From assembly GCA_010093705.1 (NCBI GenBank), contig MU006093.1, positions 924,849 to 988,848 on the forward strand: a stretch of DNA of 64,000 nt, in the 5' to 3' direction. Made by a program: the position numbers and the translations under genes. Within the stretch, counting starts at the first letter, position 1. Each line of letters begins with the position of its first letter. The DNA comes from Patellaria atrata CBS 101060 (lineage: Eukaryota > Ascomycota > Dothideomycetes > Patellariales > Patellariaceae). The notes under the pieces are model-generated. The model made no database searches. It had not been told where the DNA came from and saw only the letters and a list, made by a program, of their open reading frames with translations. Positions 1 through 11,898 of the stretch are shown here, piece by piece.

Positions 1-669
1 CACGGGGGGGGGGGACCTAGGGTTGGTGGTGCCGAAGGAGGGGGCAGAAAATGGGAAACCGCGACCCCCCCAACTCTTTCACCGCACGGGATAAAGCCGA
101 CGCCATCAGCGTTCTCTCGCAGGCCTTTGTTGGAGTTTGGTGTCGCCCGTAAACAAAGGACGGGATTCTGAAGAAGGTTGGGATCAAAGACAACGAGAAG
201 ATCAAGAAAGAGTAGAGAGCCGAAGGTATACAGGAAGGAGTAGCTACTGTACCTTAGCACTCTTCCCGACGCAGTTGCACATACATCAAAAGTTACTAAC
301 TAAAAGTGACGAAAGCAGATTAATTACCACAACCTAATAATGCAGTGTCAGAGTGTGTGACTACTTTGTAAACTTGATCCCACCTTTGTCGTGGTGCAGA
401 AAGCGGAGCCGATCATTGCAACCTTGGAGCCGGATACAGTACAGCAGGCCAGTATCAGAGTATCACAATACTTTATACATACAGTACATGAAATATATTT
501 AATAACGTCCCACCTCAACTGAGCTGCTTCCAATCCCTCCCCGCCTACGTTGCACTCCAAAGAGATACATATATATTTTGGTATAAATCACCTCGCACAG
601 CCAAGCACTTCCGCCGTCTTGGACACTTTCAAACTTTTCTTATGTCGCATTGTCTCTGATTGCCAAGTC
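1..669. other. Left edge, no gene recognised
   Basis: The window opens with a short G-run at bases 5-14. I see no convincing coding exon here; the short open frames lack splice context and resemblance to any family. Two copies of a TACAGTAC word lie near 434-445 and 478-490 and belong to the scattered palindrome set reported in the findings. Confidence 0.5.
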
Positions 670-1150
670 ATGTTTGAAGTAACACATGATCCTCTCCGCT
701 GAAGTCTTTGTAGGGGAATTATCTGTGCTGATTATGAGGACATAGGGAAGACGTGCTGCGGACCGTTATCGCCTACGACTACACAGAGCGCGGTCGGTAG
801 TTCTTACTGAGTCCGAATTGGTGGAGATACGTGCTGCACAGAGGACCTTCGAGGGAGCATACCTTAGAACAGCTCTTGGCCAATTCTCCTTTGCCCTTGT
901 GGTGTTGAAGATTTTTACTTCGGAATTCTACTCCATCGGTGCGCTCTTCGCGGTGTACGGCGCAGGGGTACTCTTCACCAGTTTGTTTCGGAGACAACAG
1001 GGCAATAAGCAATTCTTTTCAGAGATTGGAGAAGACGGATTGAGCAGGAAGAAATTCAGGACGTCGGGCAATGTCGTCACCGTACTGACTGCATTGAGCA
1101 TGGCTGCGTACATCTGTTTATTGGTCTTGACGTTTAAACTGGATACATGA
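670..1150 (+). CDS. DUF202 (YidH-like) small membrane protein
   Basis: This is a small integral membrane protein of the DUF202 type; its biochemical role is unknown. The reading frame is open from 746 to 1150 and contains three hydrophobic segments, around AAs LGQFSFALVVLKIF, IGALFAVYGAGVLF and VVTVLTALSMAAYICLLVL. The motif EIRAAQRTFEGAYLRTALG just before the first segment corresponds to the family's conserved ERTFLAWLRT-like stretch. No ATG exists in the open frame before the conserved part, so a 5' exon is required. A possible one is ATG TTT GAA at 670-678, followed by a 67-bp intron (679-745), which joins in frame and gives about 137 aa. That first exon is an inference and its donor (GTAACA) is weak. 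The family assignment is more certain than the start. Confidence 0.6.
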
Positions 1151-2838
1151 ACTGGAATGAGGCGAACCGCGATCTTCGCTGCTACAATATATCCGACTGA
1201 CGTAGAGATCGTATTCGGTTTATATCCTAAATATCAGAAGAGTTGCAAACTTGACACAGGCAGGGAGGAATAATAGGTCTCATCGAGCCTCCTTACCCGT
1301 AGGCAAGGGCAGCGAGCCGACCGGAACTAGAGGCTGAGTGAGATGCGGCAAAAAAGGAGTATTTAGGTCAGTGAGTTTCCGGCATCGGGCGATAGCTTCT
1401 ACGGGAATATCAAGAAATTCGAACATGTTTACTCCGTAGATGGTATGATTACATACTGCTTTGCTTGGTGGCTTTTCTTTACGCCTAAATGCGAAAGAAG
1501 AAAAGAGAAGTTAAAAGTTCGGACTCACGAGTGGTCATAGACATGGTTGATTGGCAGGATTTTGCTTGTTAAGTCCCCCAGCAGCCAGGCCCGTGGGGGA
1601 AGCCTTGCAGGCGTTCGTGGCAGCCAAAATGTGCAATTCGGCCTTCGGGCCTTGCTTTTGAACACTTTGCCTGCTGGAGGAAGTGTCGGGTTGCTACAAC
1701 ACCGCAGGACAGGCCAGAGCTGGACGTCCTCCTCCTCTCCACCATGATTCTCCTTCTGGATTTACCATCGACGCCTATCTCGGATATCACTTGGCAATGT
1801 GACAGGAATAGTGTACCTTAGCTGTAGTAAATTGAGTATTTGACGGGCATTAGCTCGACGGCACCCATTGTTGGATTTTTGACTATAACTATTATTGCTC
1901 TCGGTCAATAGTAAAAAGCTGGCTTGATACCCGAGTGACTCTCTATCAGCATCTTACACCACCTTCAGCAAAATTCACCAGCATCCCCCTCCTCTCCAGC
2001 TGAGTTATTGTTCGTCAGAATAACTCATTATTGCTTCTTCCAAATCTGCCCATACTCTTTGCATTATCTATCCGCCTACCTACTAATAATACGTACCGCG
2101 CACGTTACGAGATAGCTTCACTATCAACAACTGTTCAACACCACCAACACGGTTCCCCAGGTTCACCATACTTACGTGCAAACGCCCGACGTTGAACGCG
2201 TAATCTTCATTTGTTCATTTCCATTCATCCTCTGCGGATCGGCTTCATCAGCTTCCTCGTGAACAGCTCATTTGGCCGACGAGTTGTCGAAACAGCATCA
2301 AACTTCCAAAGCGGGCGTCCCCCATCCAAGGTCTCCATGAGAGTCTGACTATCAGAACAAACCATCCACTCAGCACGCAGTATTTGTTGAGTCGACTGCT
2401 GCTTTTTACGGGAATAGCTGTCCAGCCCATCGAGGACTCAAATCCCCAAGACCCCGCACTTTTTCAAAGATTCATTCAGTTTCATCGAACGCTTCATTCG
2501 ACTTCATTTAACTCCTTATTTAGAGTACAAGTGTGAGGGTATATCTTTGAATCTGGTTAACTAGCACGCCTAGACAGTTTTCGCTGCACAATCAAGCTCT
2601 TTGGGGCTACCCGGGCCTACCTGGGGCCTACCACAGCTACCAACTACGCCCAACCAGCGTTCCCTAGCCGAGAAATCCAAGGGGGGCCGACGGGTACCAA
2701 GCCTTAGTACCAGCCCTTAAACGAACCTGCACAACCCACCGTGTGCACCTATCGCGCGGCCAATTTAGCACGACGTGGTTCAGGGCATTCAGGCACCTCT
2801 AGGCTCTAGCCCTGGCTGCTGCTATCGCTTCTGTCAAT
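1151..2838. other. Intergenic; long pyrimidine-rich leader region
   Basis: No supported coding exon. From about 1950 to 2830 the + strand is rich in C and T with many CTTC/CATC words, which looks like the promoter and long 5' leader of the downstream phosphofructo-2-kinase gene. Short frames inside (1547-1747 +, 2248-2430 -) have no family resemblance. Confidence 0.5.
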
Positions 2839-5198
2839 ATGCCTTTAATCCAAGACTGTGCTATCGACCAGTCTGACGACACCGCCTCACAAACTTCCGA
2901 CTGCTCAACGAGCTCCGAACCTATCCCAATTCCGGGGCGCTCTTCACCTCCTTCAAACCCCGTCAAAACCGTTCGTAGACAAAGTCAACATTCGGTTTTC
3001 GCAAGATCTGTACTTATGAGCAAACTCCCGCCGCTTGGCACTGACGGCTCCCTTTACGCAAACTCGGAGAGAGGCATCGCCCTCGGTGAAAACCATGCTT
3101 CCGTTCGAGATCACCCTACAGAAGGCCCTCCAGCCTCTGACGTTCTGAAGCAGGCACAAGGAGAGCTGAAGCCACGACCGAGAATGAACTCCACACCGAG
3201 CGGTCATCTTGGACAGCCGCAAACCAACAGAGATGGTGTAGGAGCTGCATTGAGCGACACACCACTTCCGTCTGCACCAAATAGTCCCCGGATGTATGAT
3301 TTTCCAATTCCGTACTTCCCCCCCTTACAAGCTTACTACTAACACGTTGCAGTACTGTGAAGAGAACAAACTCTACCGCATCTACGCCTCGGATACGACC
3401 CACTACACTTGATATCCCCGGCCTGACCAAGTCCAAGGTCTCTCCCGATGGACGTATTGCCCAACGTGATGTTGGCTCGAAGCTACTTATATGCATGGTC
3501 GGTTTACCGGCCAGGGGAAAGAGTTATATCACAAAGAAGTTGGCCAGATATTTAAACTGGCTACAACATAGCACGGAGATCTTCAACGTCGGAGAGAGGC
3601 GTAGAATTGCTGCTGGAAGCGGTGGCGTTCACCATCCTCCACACTTCAATATGCAACCGGCTGAGACTTTGCGCCGAGAGAGCGTTACGAGCGCCGGAGC
3701 CAACGGAATTATAAACAATATATCGCCATTGCACGGAATACAAGCCGCCGCGAAGATACTGGTTAACGGCGAGGTTCCAATTGAGCCTCTTAGCCCTTTG
3801 ACACTTCCCGCTGCTACTCAGGATATGGTAAACGGTATAAGCACGCTTGATGCCCACCATGCCCATCTTGAAGCACAGTTTGGGGAGATACATCGACCGT
3901 CCACACCCGAAGAGCTCCCAGATACCGAAGCTATGGATCAGTCTGCGAGTTTCTTTGATCCCTCGAATCGCAAGGCAGCATTGATCCGTGAGCAGGTCGC
4001 CATGGAGACCCTAGACGAAGCACTGGAATTTTTATTGGTCAAAAATGGTTCTGTGAGCATTCTAGATGCAACAAATAGCACAATGGAGCGAAGAAAACTC
4101 CTCATGAAGAGGATCCGAGAGAAAGCCGGACCAGAACTGAACGTTCTCTTTGTGGAGAGTCTATGTCTCGATGAGCATCTTCTCGAGTCGAATATGCGAC
4201 TAAAGCTTTCCGGACCAGATTATAAAGACAAAGATCCTATTGAGGCGCTCGAGGACTTTAAGAAGCGTGTGGCTATATACCAAAAGAACTATGTCCCTCT
4301 CGGAGAATATGAGGAGAAGAACAACATGCCTTACGTCCAAATGATTGATGTTGGTCGTAAGGTTATCTCTCATCAGATTCACGGCTTCCTATCTAGTCAA
4401 GTTGTATACTACCTGTTGAACTTCAACCTCGCTCCGCGACAGATCTGGATCACCCGTCACGGCGAGTCGCTCGACAATCTGCACGGCAAAATTGGTGGTG
4501 ACTCAGATCTCAGCGAAAATGGTCGTCGGTACGCACAGGCCATGACCAAGTTCATTGACAGCGAACGCCGAATCTGGGAAATGCGTCAAGTCGATAAAGC
4601 GAATCATACACACTTTCCCCCGCATCCAGGCGATCATACCCCTCCAAATCCGCATTACTATTGCCAGGATGGCGAAGACGTTCCTACCAAGAACTTCTGC
4701 GTCTGGACTTCAATGCTTAAACGAAGCATCCAATCTGCGGAATACTTCGACGACGAAGATTATGAGGTTAAGCAGATGAAGATGCTTGACGAACTTTATG
4801 CTGGCGCCATGGAGGGAATGACTTATGACGAGATTCGTAATAAGCATGCCGATGAATTCGAACTCCGCAAGACAGACAAGCTTGCTTATCGCTATCCCGG
4901 CCCTGGCGGAGAAGGATATCTGGATGTTGTCAATCGCCTCCGTCCTGTTATCATCGAACTTGAGAGGATGACCGATCACGTCCTACTCATCACACATCGC
5001 TCCGTTGCAAGGATTTTACTGGCGTACTTTCAGGGTCTGCGGCGCGACCAAGTTGCAGATCTCGACTGCCCTCTCGGTATGCTCTATTCCTTAGAGCCGA
5101 AGCCTTACGGAGTTGAGTTTCGTGCTTACCGCTATAATTCGGAGACGGCATGGTTTGATAATCTACCAGACTTCCAACTCAAAAGAGAAGGGCATTAG
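2839..5198 (+). CDS. 6-phosphofructo-2-kinase / fructose-2,6-bisphosphatase
   Basis: Bifunctional enzyme that makes and breaks fructose-2,6-bisphosphate, the allosteric switch between glycolysis and gluconeogenesis in the cytosol. Two exons: 2839-3293 and 3353-5198, with a 59-bp intron whose branch site CTACTAAC lies at 3336-3343; this gives 766 aa. Residues 1 to about 165 are a Ser/Pro-rich regulatory-looking tail. The kinase follows, with Walker A GLPARGKS at residues 202-209. An insertion of about 110 residues lies between NVGERRR and the next kinase block (ASFFDPSN), as in other filamentous fungal homologues. The phosphatase domain has RHGES with His about 521, a second catalytic ITHRSV His about 700, and the acidic EGMTYDEI motif. 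The RHG histidine is kept, unlike the budding-yeast kinase-only Pfk26, so I infer phosphatase activity. The ATG at 2839 is the first in frame. Confidence 0.95.
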
Positions 5199-6387
5199 GA
5201 CATGTCGCCCCTTTTAGCAGCCGTCTATTCCGGCGCCACTTTCTCCCCTCCCGCTTTACGACTTATGAGTTTTTTTTTTCTGATGGATAGTTGAGCGATA
5301 CTGCTTTAATCCAATTCGTCTTCCTCGGCCTTCTCCACTCAGTCGTTTGACAGTAACAGCATTCGGGCGGCGTCCTAGCGTGTTTTTGATCCTTATAGTA
5401 TGGGTTTGCTGTCGTTCCTTACGTATGTCAACGGTCAGGGCTTTTATTCTCGGCGAGTTTCGAGAGGTAATGATGAGGCCTGCACAATAGCGTATCAAGA
5501 CATCTTAGCGTTATGTTTACAGTATATTTCGGGTTCAGCTTGAGTGGTCTTCGGATTAGGTTGTGTCTAGCTTGCTGCGGTTTTCTTGAGGACTATTGGG
5601 CGTTGCTGCCGTCGCCGGTTTTTTAAAGTCTTAGTCTTATGATGGTGGCATTTTCATTCATGGCGTAGTCTCTTGCGTTTGTACTTTTGCGATGGGGAGT
5701 ACTTAAGGGATCAAATTCTTGCTGATGGCCTTCATTGTGTTGACTGGTGCCGGTTGGGACAGAGGAAGAGTCCCATGGGCATTCGACGAGAGCCACTTCT
5801 TTACAAGCCGCTTTATGTATACCATTATCGACTACCTTTAATGCTCAATTGAGGTAGTCTAATCGAACCCAATGGGTAATATAGTGACTTTGCAATGCGA
5901 AAGGTGATTTTATATTCATTTTCATCATGGTCAGTAAGAAACTACAGCTACCCTTGTACCTAGGATGTAGCACTTGACATACTGAATGAGCACCAACCAA
6001 TGATACATATAACGGAAGTAGGTAGCTCTCTTCTCGGTCCCGAGCGACTGATGGTAATATATCGTACATGATGCTGATGCATGACGACGCGTGGCATACT
6101 TATCTATAATTGCTTTAAACGGAAGGAACATAGCGGATCGTTTCCCAATCCAACATTCTTACCTTACCACACCAAGTCGTACCTGCGTGTTCGGGACTTT
6201 GCATACATAGTCGATCGAAACTACCGTAATCATGAGCCTGTCTGCCTAAGGTATAGATAGTACTTTCAACTTTCTCGTTCATCCAAACCTCAACCAAGCA
6301 TAACAAACAACATAGTTATCCTCGAAAACTTGTAGTCTCTCATTGCATTTACTTATTTTATAACGCTCGTCCTTACCATTCAGCAAC
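5199..6387. other. Intergenic between PFK2 and DUF3074 genes
   Basis: Holds the 3' end of the kinase transcript unit, with T-runs at 5271-5279, and the promoter of the next gene. No coding exon or RNA gene recognised. Confidence 0.5.
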
Positions 6388-7656
6388 ATGTCATCTGACC
6401 AAATATACACCCGATTGGAGCGTCTCCAAATGGAAGAGATACCACGGCATTCCTCGCTGAGAACGTGGCAGAGAATCAATGCGTGCGAATTCGATACACC
6501 GGCCGAGTTTGCATGTGCAATACTAAAGGAAGGACAAAAATTCATCACTCAATATCTCAGAGATGCCACTGGAACAACAAAGAGGAAAACACCAGCTAGT
6601 GATGGTATTATCACCATTAGGTCCAAGCTTTATAAATCCTCGGATCTCCCAGCTCGTCGGGACGGACACACACGACAAGACGAACGCTGGACTTCTAGAT
6701 CCAGCACACATGAGGACAAGAGTGCGTTTAGAACAGCAAGTTGGGATGAATTTAACGCCGTCTTGTTTACCGATCGAAACCGTAACGAGGGAAGATATAC
6801 ACCGGATATCCTCGAAGTTACAGAGGTGTGCAATTGGAATGATAAGATGCCGCAACTCGAAGATGGCTTGACAGACATTTCTTTAAGCTGTAAGTAAACA
6901 TCATCATCTTCTTTCCCTTAACCTTGCTTCTTATGAAAGTCTATTCCAGCAAATTTCATACTAGAATCATCTCTTCTATTGTCACAAATTTCACTCCTTA
7001 GATGCTGTGCGCATGCTCCACCCTCGCTAGAGGACACCCAAGCATATATTTTGATATGTTTCCAAGGTAGGAAAATTGTATGTTTCACACGGTTTATGGC
7101 CATCTGTACGGTTTGATTTCTGGCGTACAGTGGAGTCAAATGTCATTCTAAGACCAATGGCAAGCGCACAGCAACCTAGAAGTGTCATGACAAGGGAAAG
7201 AAAACGATTTGACATGACCTAACTTTTCATGGGCCTCTGCAAATCTTGTGGAAATCTTGTGGAAATCTTGTGGAAATCTTGTGGAAATCTTGTGGGCTAA
7301 TATTCCTTCTAGTATGGGCTATGTATCACAAGATGCCGACGTTCTTGAGCAATCGTCGTTTCATGGTTATTGTCGCCACAGCGCGCTTCTCAGACAACAT
7401 GTTCCTTACCGTGAAAGTTCCTGTCGAACCTGTGCACAATTCAACGCGGCCTTGTATTGATGGACAGTACGTTAGTATTGAAAAGGTCGAACGTTTTCCA
7501 GACTCGAGGGAAATCCAATGGGACATGGCAACGGCAAGTGATGCTGGTGGTATGCTACCTTTGTGGGTTCAGAGACCTGGAATTGGACCCGCCATTGCAA
7601 AAGATGTTGGTCTGGTTATGAAGTATCTACACTCTTTCCGTGTAGACAGTGATTGA
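6388..7656 (+). CDS. DUF3074 (START-like lipid-binding fold) protein
   Basis: Fungal DUF3074 protein; the domain is related to START lipid-binding folds, but no substrate is known. Two exons: 6388-6889 and 7313-7656, 281 aa. The N-terminal exon carries the typical SSTHEDKSAFRTASWDEF and RNEGRYTPDI stretches. The second exon continues with MYHKMPTFLSNRRF and ends with DMATASDAGGMLPLWVQ and AIAKDVGLVMKYL, which are hallmark words of the family. The splice from ISLS into LWAMYHKM restores the family alignment and the frame (502 + 344 nt). The intron is 423 bp, many times longer than its neighbours, and its last part is five perfect 11-bp repeats. Both the donor (GTAAGT at 6890) and the acceptor (TTCTAG ending at 7312) are good. 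An alternative with extra small exons inside the intron is possible but not needed. Confidence 0.85.
7241..7295. repeat. Five perfect tandem copies of an 11-bp unit in an intron
   Basis: The unit AAATCTTGTGG occurs five times without mismatch at 7241, 7252, 7263, 7274 and 7285. The array ends 17 bp before the inferred 3' splice site of the DUF3074 gene. It is purely intronic in the model given. Confidence 0.97.
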
Positions 7657-8729
7657 AATTTTGTAAGTAAAGAGACCCCTAACTGAATTTATGTGTGCGA
7701 TGTGCTTATAAGGGCTATTCTAGACGTGAATGAAGTAATTCCAAAGATTCGGTTAGCAGCCGTTACGACTTACCTTAATTAAACCACATTGGTGGGAAAA
7801 CTTGGGTGTTACAGACACCGATGACGATTTTGGTATGTGTCAGGTCTAGTCAGAAAATAATCTTGCTAATACCTCTTTGATAGGCTTTTACGTTTCTCAC
7901 GGCAGGTTAGTGATAAACTGCCGTGCAAGGAACCTAGACTTTGAGATACCATTTAACTACGATCTCCTTTACATCAGGAGGATGCTGACATGTTTCTAGG
8001 ATCCAGTCTTAGTCATGGTCATAATAGGCCAACAGATACCCACACTTCGTTTTCTTCCTAGTGATTTCTAGTCTAGGCTGGATCTGAATTCTCATTTGGT
8101 ATATAAGGGTTCATGTCCCTTTCCCAGCCAGAAAGTCAAGTATGGAAGGATGAGATGTTTTCTATGTGGTTTACTCGCTTGTACTTATTACTCTCTTTAG
8201 ATACCACTATGGTAATCTTTACTTTCACCACTGACGTAGGGTTCATGTTGGGTTCTGTGACTGATACTGAAACTCATGTAGGCGAACACTGACATCTCCA
8301 CTTAAGTCTTCTACCCTACCTTATTCTTGATGATAAGGGGTGGACTAACAATTGGTATTGCGGTTCATAGACGCGAGAATTTGTACAGACAATCATTTTG
8401 CATATGCGGACACCTTTGGGAACAATTGAATGGCGTACTATACTGCACTGGAATGTACAAAGGAGCTTCATCCAAAGGGAGTCAAGAAGAGTAAAGATTG
8501 AATGCCGTATGAAAACATCCAACTTGTCCTATGCACAGGTGAGTGGAGGTGAACCTAAATTCCGATGTCACTAGTTGTGGCTGGTGACCTTGGGCGCCAC
8601 AGACCCTTGAACTACCTTAAGGGACGCGCCCCGCGACGACACATCCGCTTAGGTTGACCTCGAAATATTGGCATAGAATTGCTGATAGAATATAGGACGC
8701 TCGCCATATGGATTTTTGGGAACAGGACC
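7657..8729. other. Intergenic, no gene recognised
   Basis: About 1.1 kb of moderately AT-rich DNA between two genes on the same strand. No frame longer than 70 codons has a plausible start and no RNA gene was recognised. Confidence 0.5.
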
Positions 8730-11573
8730 ATGGCTTCTCATCCTTCGCGATCAGCATCAACAGCTGAGCGTCGCACAACTTCCGCCTCCACATATGCAGC
8801 CGGCTCGCGACCCCGCGTTCCTTCCTCCAACGATACTTCAGACCGAAAACAGCGAGGTGAAAGAGGTGAAAGAAATGGCAATGAGCAGGTTAGTACTTCA
8901 AGAAGGGGAGCAATGGCGACCAACGTTTCAGAACGGCGAACGGAGAAAAAAAACACCATCACCCGGGAAACGGTGTCAGTTCGGACGCGAAGCCCATTGA
9001 AGCATACAAGTGAAAGTCGCGTCAACGCGAGAAAAGGGAAGGAGAGTGACAAACCCTTGAGGGCAAGCGCGACCACCTCAGCCCCGGGACCGAAGAAGAC
9101 CGAGGAAAAACGTGAGTGCACTTTCAACTCTGAAAATGGAACGATACCTTGCGTGGAAGAAGTCGAGATTAACAGCGTATCATATAGCACCATGGAATCC
9201 GCAAGCCTCACTTATACCGCACACATCTGCCCCATTATCGTCGCGGATATCGGTTCCTCCACTTGCTTCGTCGGCGCCGCAATCACTAGAAGCCCAACCT
9301 CTCAGTGAGCTTTCGCTAGAGTCGCAGGAGGTCTCGATTATTGAGGATCTATTGTTCGTATTTATGGGCTTTGAAGGATCATATATACGCTATGCGGACT
9401 CTTACAACCCTAAGGAAGAAAAGGATCGATTGATGGGACCTTCGTTCTGTATACTCCCTGGACTGGATCCGAGTTTGCGGGACCTCACAGAATCTATGCT
9501 AAAGATGGCAACACAGTACTCGGCATTGGAAGCATTTATAGAGGTCCAGAGCAGAGAAGAGTTCGGTGCCGTGAACCATGCTCTATGTGCTGCTGTACGG
9601 AAACTGTTGAAAGATTACCTGATACTCATGGCCCAATTGGAACATCAGATGCTGACTAACACATCATTTACGCTACATGTCCTAAACTTACATACCAAAC
9701 CGACAAGTCATATGCTTTTCCAATTGTATAGTTTAGGATTGGAGTTGCTGAAAGCTAACAATATCCTCGAGGACGAACTTGATGATTCACTGGACGAAAC
9801 TGACGGTAATATCGAGGATATATTAGAGTCATTGAGAGAGGGTGGAGGTCAAGGAGCGACCGGTAAGAAGATGTGTAAAGGTGGGAGTACCTTAGGTCTG
9901 ATCACAAAGAGATTGGCATCCTTGTCAGGAGATCCGGCCGCGCGAACACTACTTACAACACTTCTGCGAGAAGCAAGTCGGCCATATATGGCCATGCTAA
10001 ACGAGTGGCTACATCATGGCGGGATCAAAGATCCTCATGCTGAGTTCCTGATAAAGGAACAAAAGAGCATCAAACGTGAGAGACTCGATCACGATTACAC
10101 GGATGAATACTGGGAAAAGAGATATACCATTCGTGATAACCTCGTTCCACCTCAATTGGCCGCTGTTAAAGATAAGGTTCTTCTCGCTGGGAAGTATCTG
10201 AATGTTGTCAGAGAGTGCGGAGGTGTTGATGTCAGCAAGACATTGCAAGATGTACCCACAACTTTCGACGACCCAAGCTTCCTGGATAATGTGAATAGTG
10301 CTTACGCTTATGCCAACTCCTCACTACTCGAACTACTACTCACAACGCACGCGCTACCAGCACGTCTTCGTTCTCTCAAACATTACTTCTTCCTCGACAG
10401 ATCTGACTTCTTTACCTACTTCCTCGAGCTCTCAACTTCAGAGTTGAAAAAGCCCGCAAAACACGTCAATATCGGAAAGCTCCAATCACTGCTGGATATC
10501 GTGCTCCGGCAACCAGGAAGTGTGGCCGCAGAAGATCCATTCAAAGATGATGTAAAAGTGCAGATGAACGAGACTGGACTGACAAACTGGCTTATCAAAA
10601 TCGTCAACGTCACCGGTCTCGATCAAGACGCAGCGCCAGGAACAATATCAAACTATTTCACCCCCGCCGCACAACCGAATGCGGCAGACGATAAAGACAT
10701 CATCGGATTCGACGCATTGGTGTTAGACTATTCCATGCCATTCCCCCTTTCTCTCGTCGTCAGCAGAGTCACGTTGACGAGATACCAAGTCCTATTCCGC
10801 TACCTCCTTTCTCTCCGACATCTAGAAACCCTACTCGTCGGCAGCTGGATGAACCACAGCAAAGGTGTAAGCTGGAAACACCGCAGCTCGAACCCGAAAA
10901 TCGAGCTGTGGAAACGCAAAGCCTGGACTTTAAGGGCGCGCATGCTATGCTTTGTACAACAGCTTCTGTACTACTGTACGGCCGAGGTCATCGAGCCGAA
11001 CTGGCAGTCGCTGATGTCGAGACTCGACGCACAGAATGAGGACACGAAAGCCGGTGAAGGCGACAGTAAGGCGAAGAGGACGGTTGACGAGCTGATGCAG
11101 GACCATGTGGACTTCTTGGCGACGTGTTTGAAAGAGTGCATGTTGACGAATTCGAAGTTGTTGAGGGTACGTTTACCTCCCCCTTTCCATCACCCCCATA
11201 CTAGACTGGAGAAATAACACCATACCTAACACCCATCCCACAGATCAACTCCAAAATCCTCGCCACCTGCACCTGGTTCGCAAACTACACCGCGTCCTTC
11301 TCCCGCTACCTCGCCGCCGCCGACTCCCAGCTCTCCGCAAACAACCTTTCCAAGACCGCCGCGTCTCAGCAACAGTACGATCCCGCCAAGCTCGATACCC
11401 TCATCGATCTGCTGGGGAAGTATGAGGATAACTTTACGAGGCATTTGAAGGTGCTGCTGGATGCGCTGAATTATCTCGCGGCGACGGAGACGGTGGTGTT
11501 TTTGAGTCTTTGCTCGAGGTTAAGTACGGCGAGTGAGGGCCTGCCGGGGGTGGGGGTGCCTAGTTTTGGTTGA
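8730..11573 (+). CDS. SPC97: Gamma-tubulin complex component 2 (GCP2 / Spc97)
   Basis: Core subunit of the gamma-tubulin small complex, which nucleates microtubules at the spindle pole body. Three exons: 8730-9111, 9176-11166 and 11244-11573 (introns 64 and 77 bp), 900 aa. The first about 125 residues are basic and Ser/Thr-rich. After the first splice the text KPYHIAPWNP matches the GCP2 linker before the first grip motif. Then come IIEDLLFVFMGFEGSYI (about residue 180), EFGAVNHALCAAVRKLLKDY, AQLEHQ, and the KDKVLLAGKYLNVVREC block that joins grip1 and grip2. The C-terminal exon carries ATCTWFANYTASFSRYL, typical of the gamma-tubulin-binding end of the family. Length matches fungal Spc97. The gene is convergent with the next, and its last exon lies in an unusually GC-rich stretch. 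Confidence 0.93.
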
Positions 11574-11898
11574 TTCATCTTGTCTTTGTCGCGTGCGAAA
11601 GGGTTTTCATTATTTGTGTTCGTGTTACGCTTGATGTGGGAAATGCTGGGTGTCTGGTCTCGGGTTGTGGGAGGAGGATTTCGGCGTTACGATTGTGCTT
11701 GTAAGGGTGAAAGGTGATGGGAAAAGTGCCCAGCTTGAGAGTTGAGTCTTAGATGAAACGAAAACGAAACGAAATGAGGATATCGATCGATTTGGGTATA
11801 TTACTACAAATTACCAAATATACACTCCCACCCCTTCCCGCTCTACATACACCCACCACCCCAAGATAACTAACCCCCCACCCTCGCCCTCACCCAAC
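11574..11898. other. Convergent intergenic spacer
   Basis: A 325-bp spacer between the 3' ends of the Spc97 gene (+) and the low-complexity protein gene (-). It contains an ACGAAA-type short repeat near 11755-11775 and C-rich text, and no gene. Confidence 0.5.
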
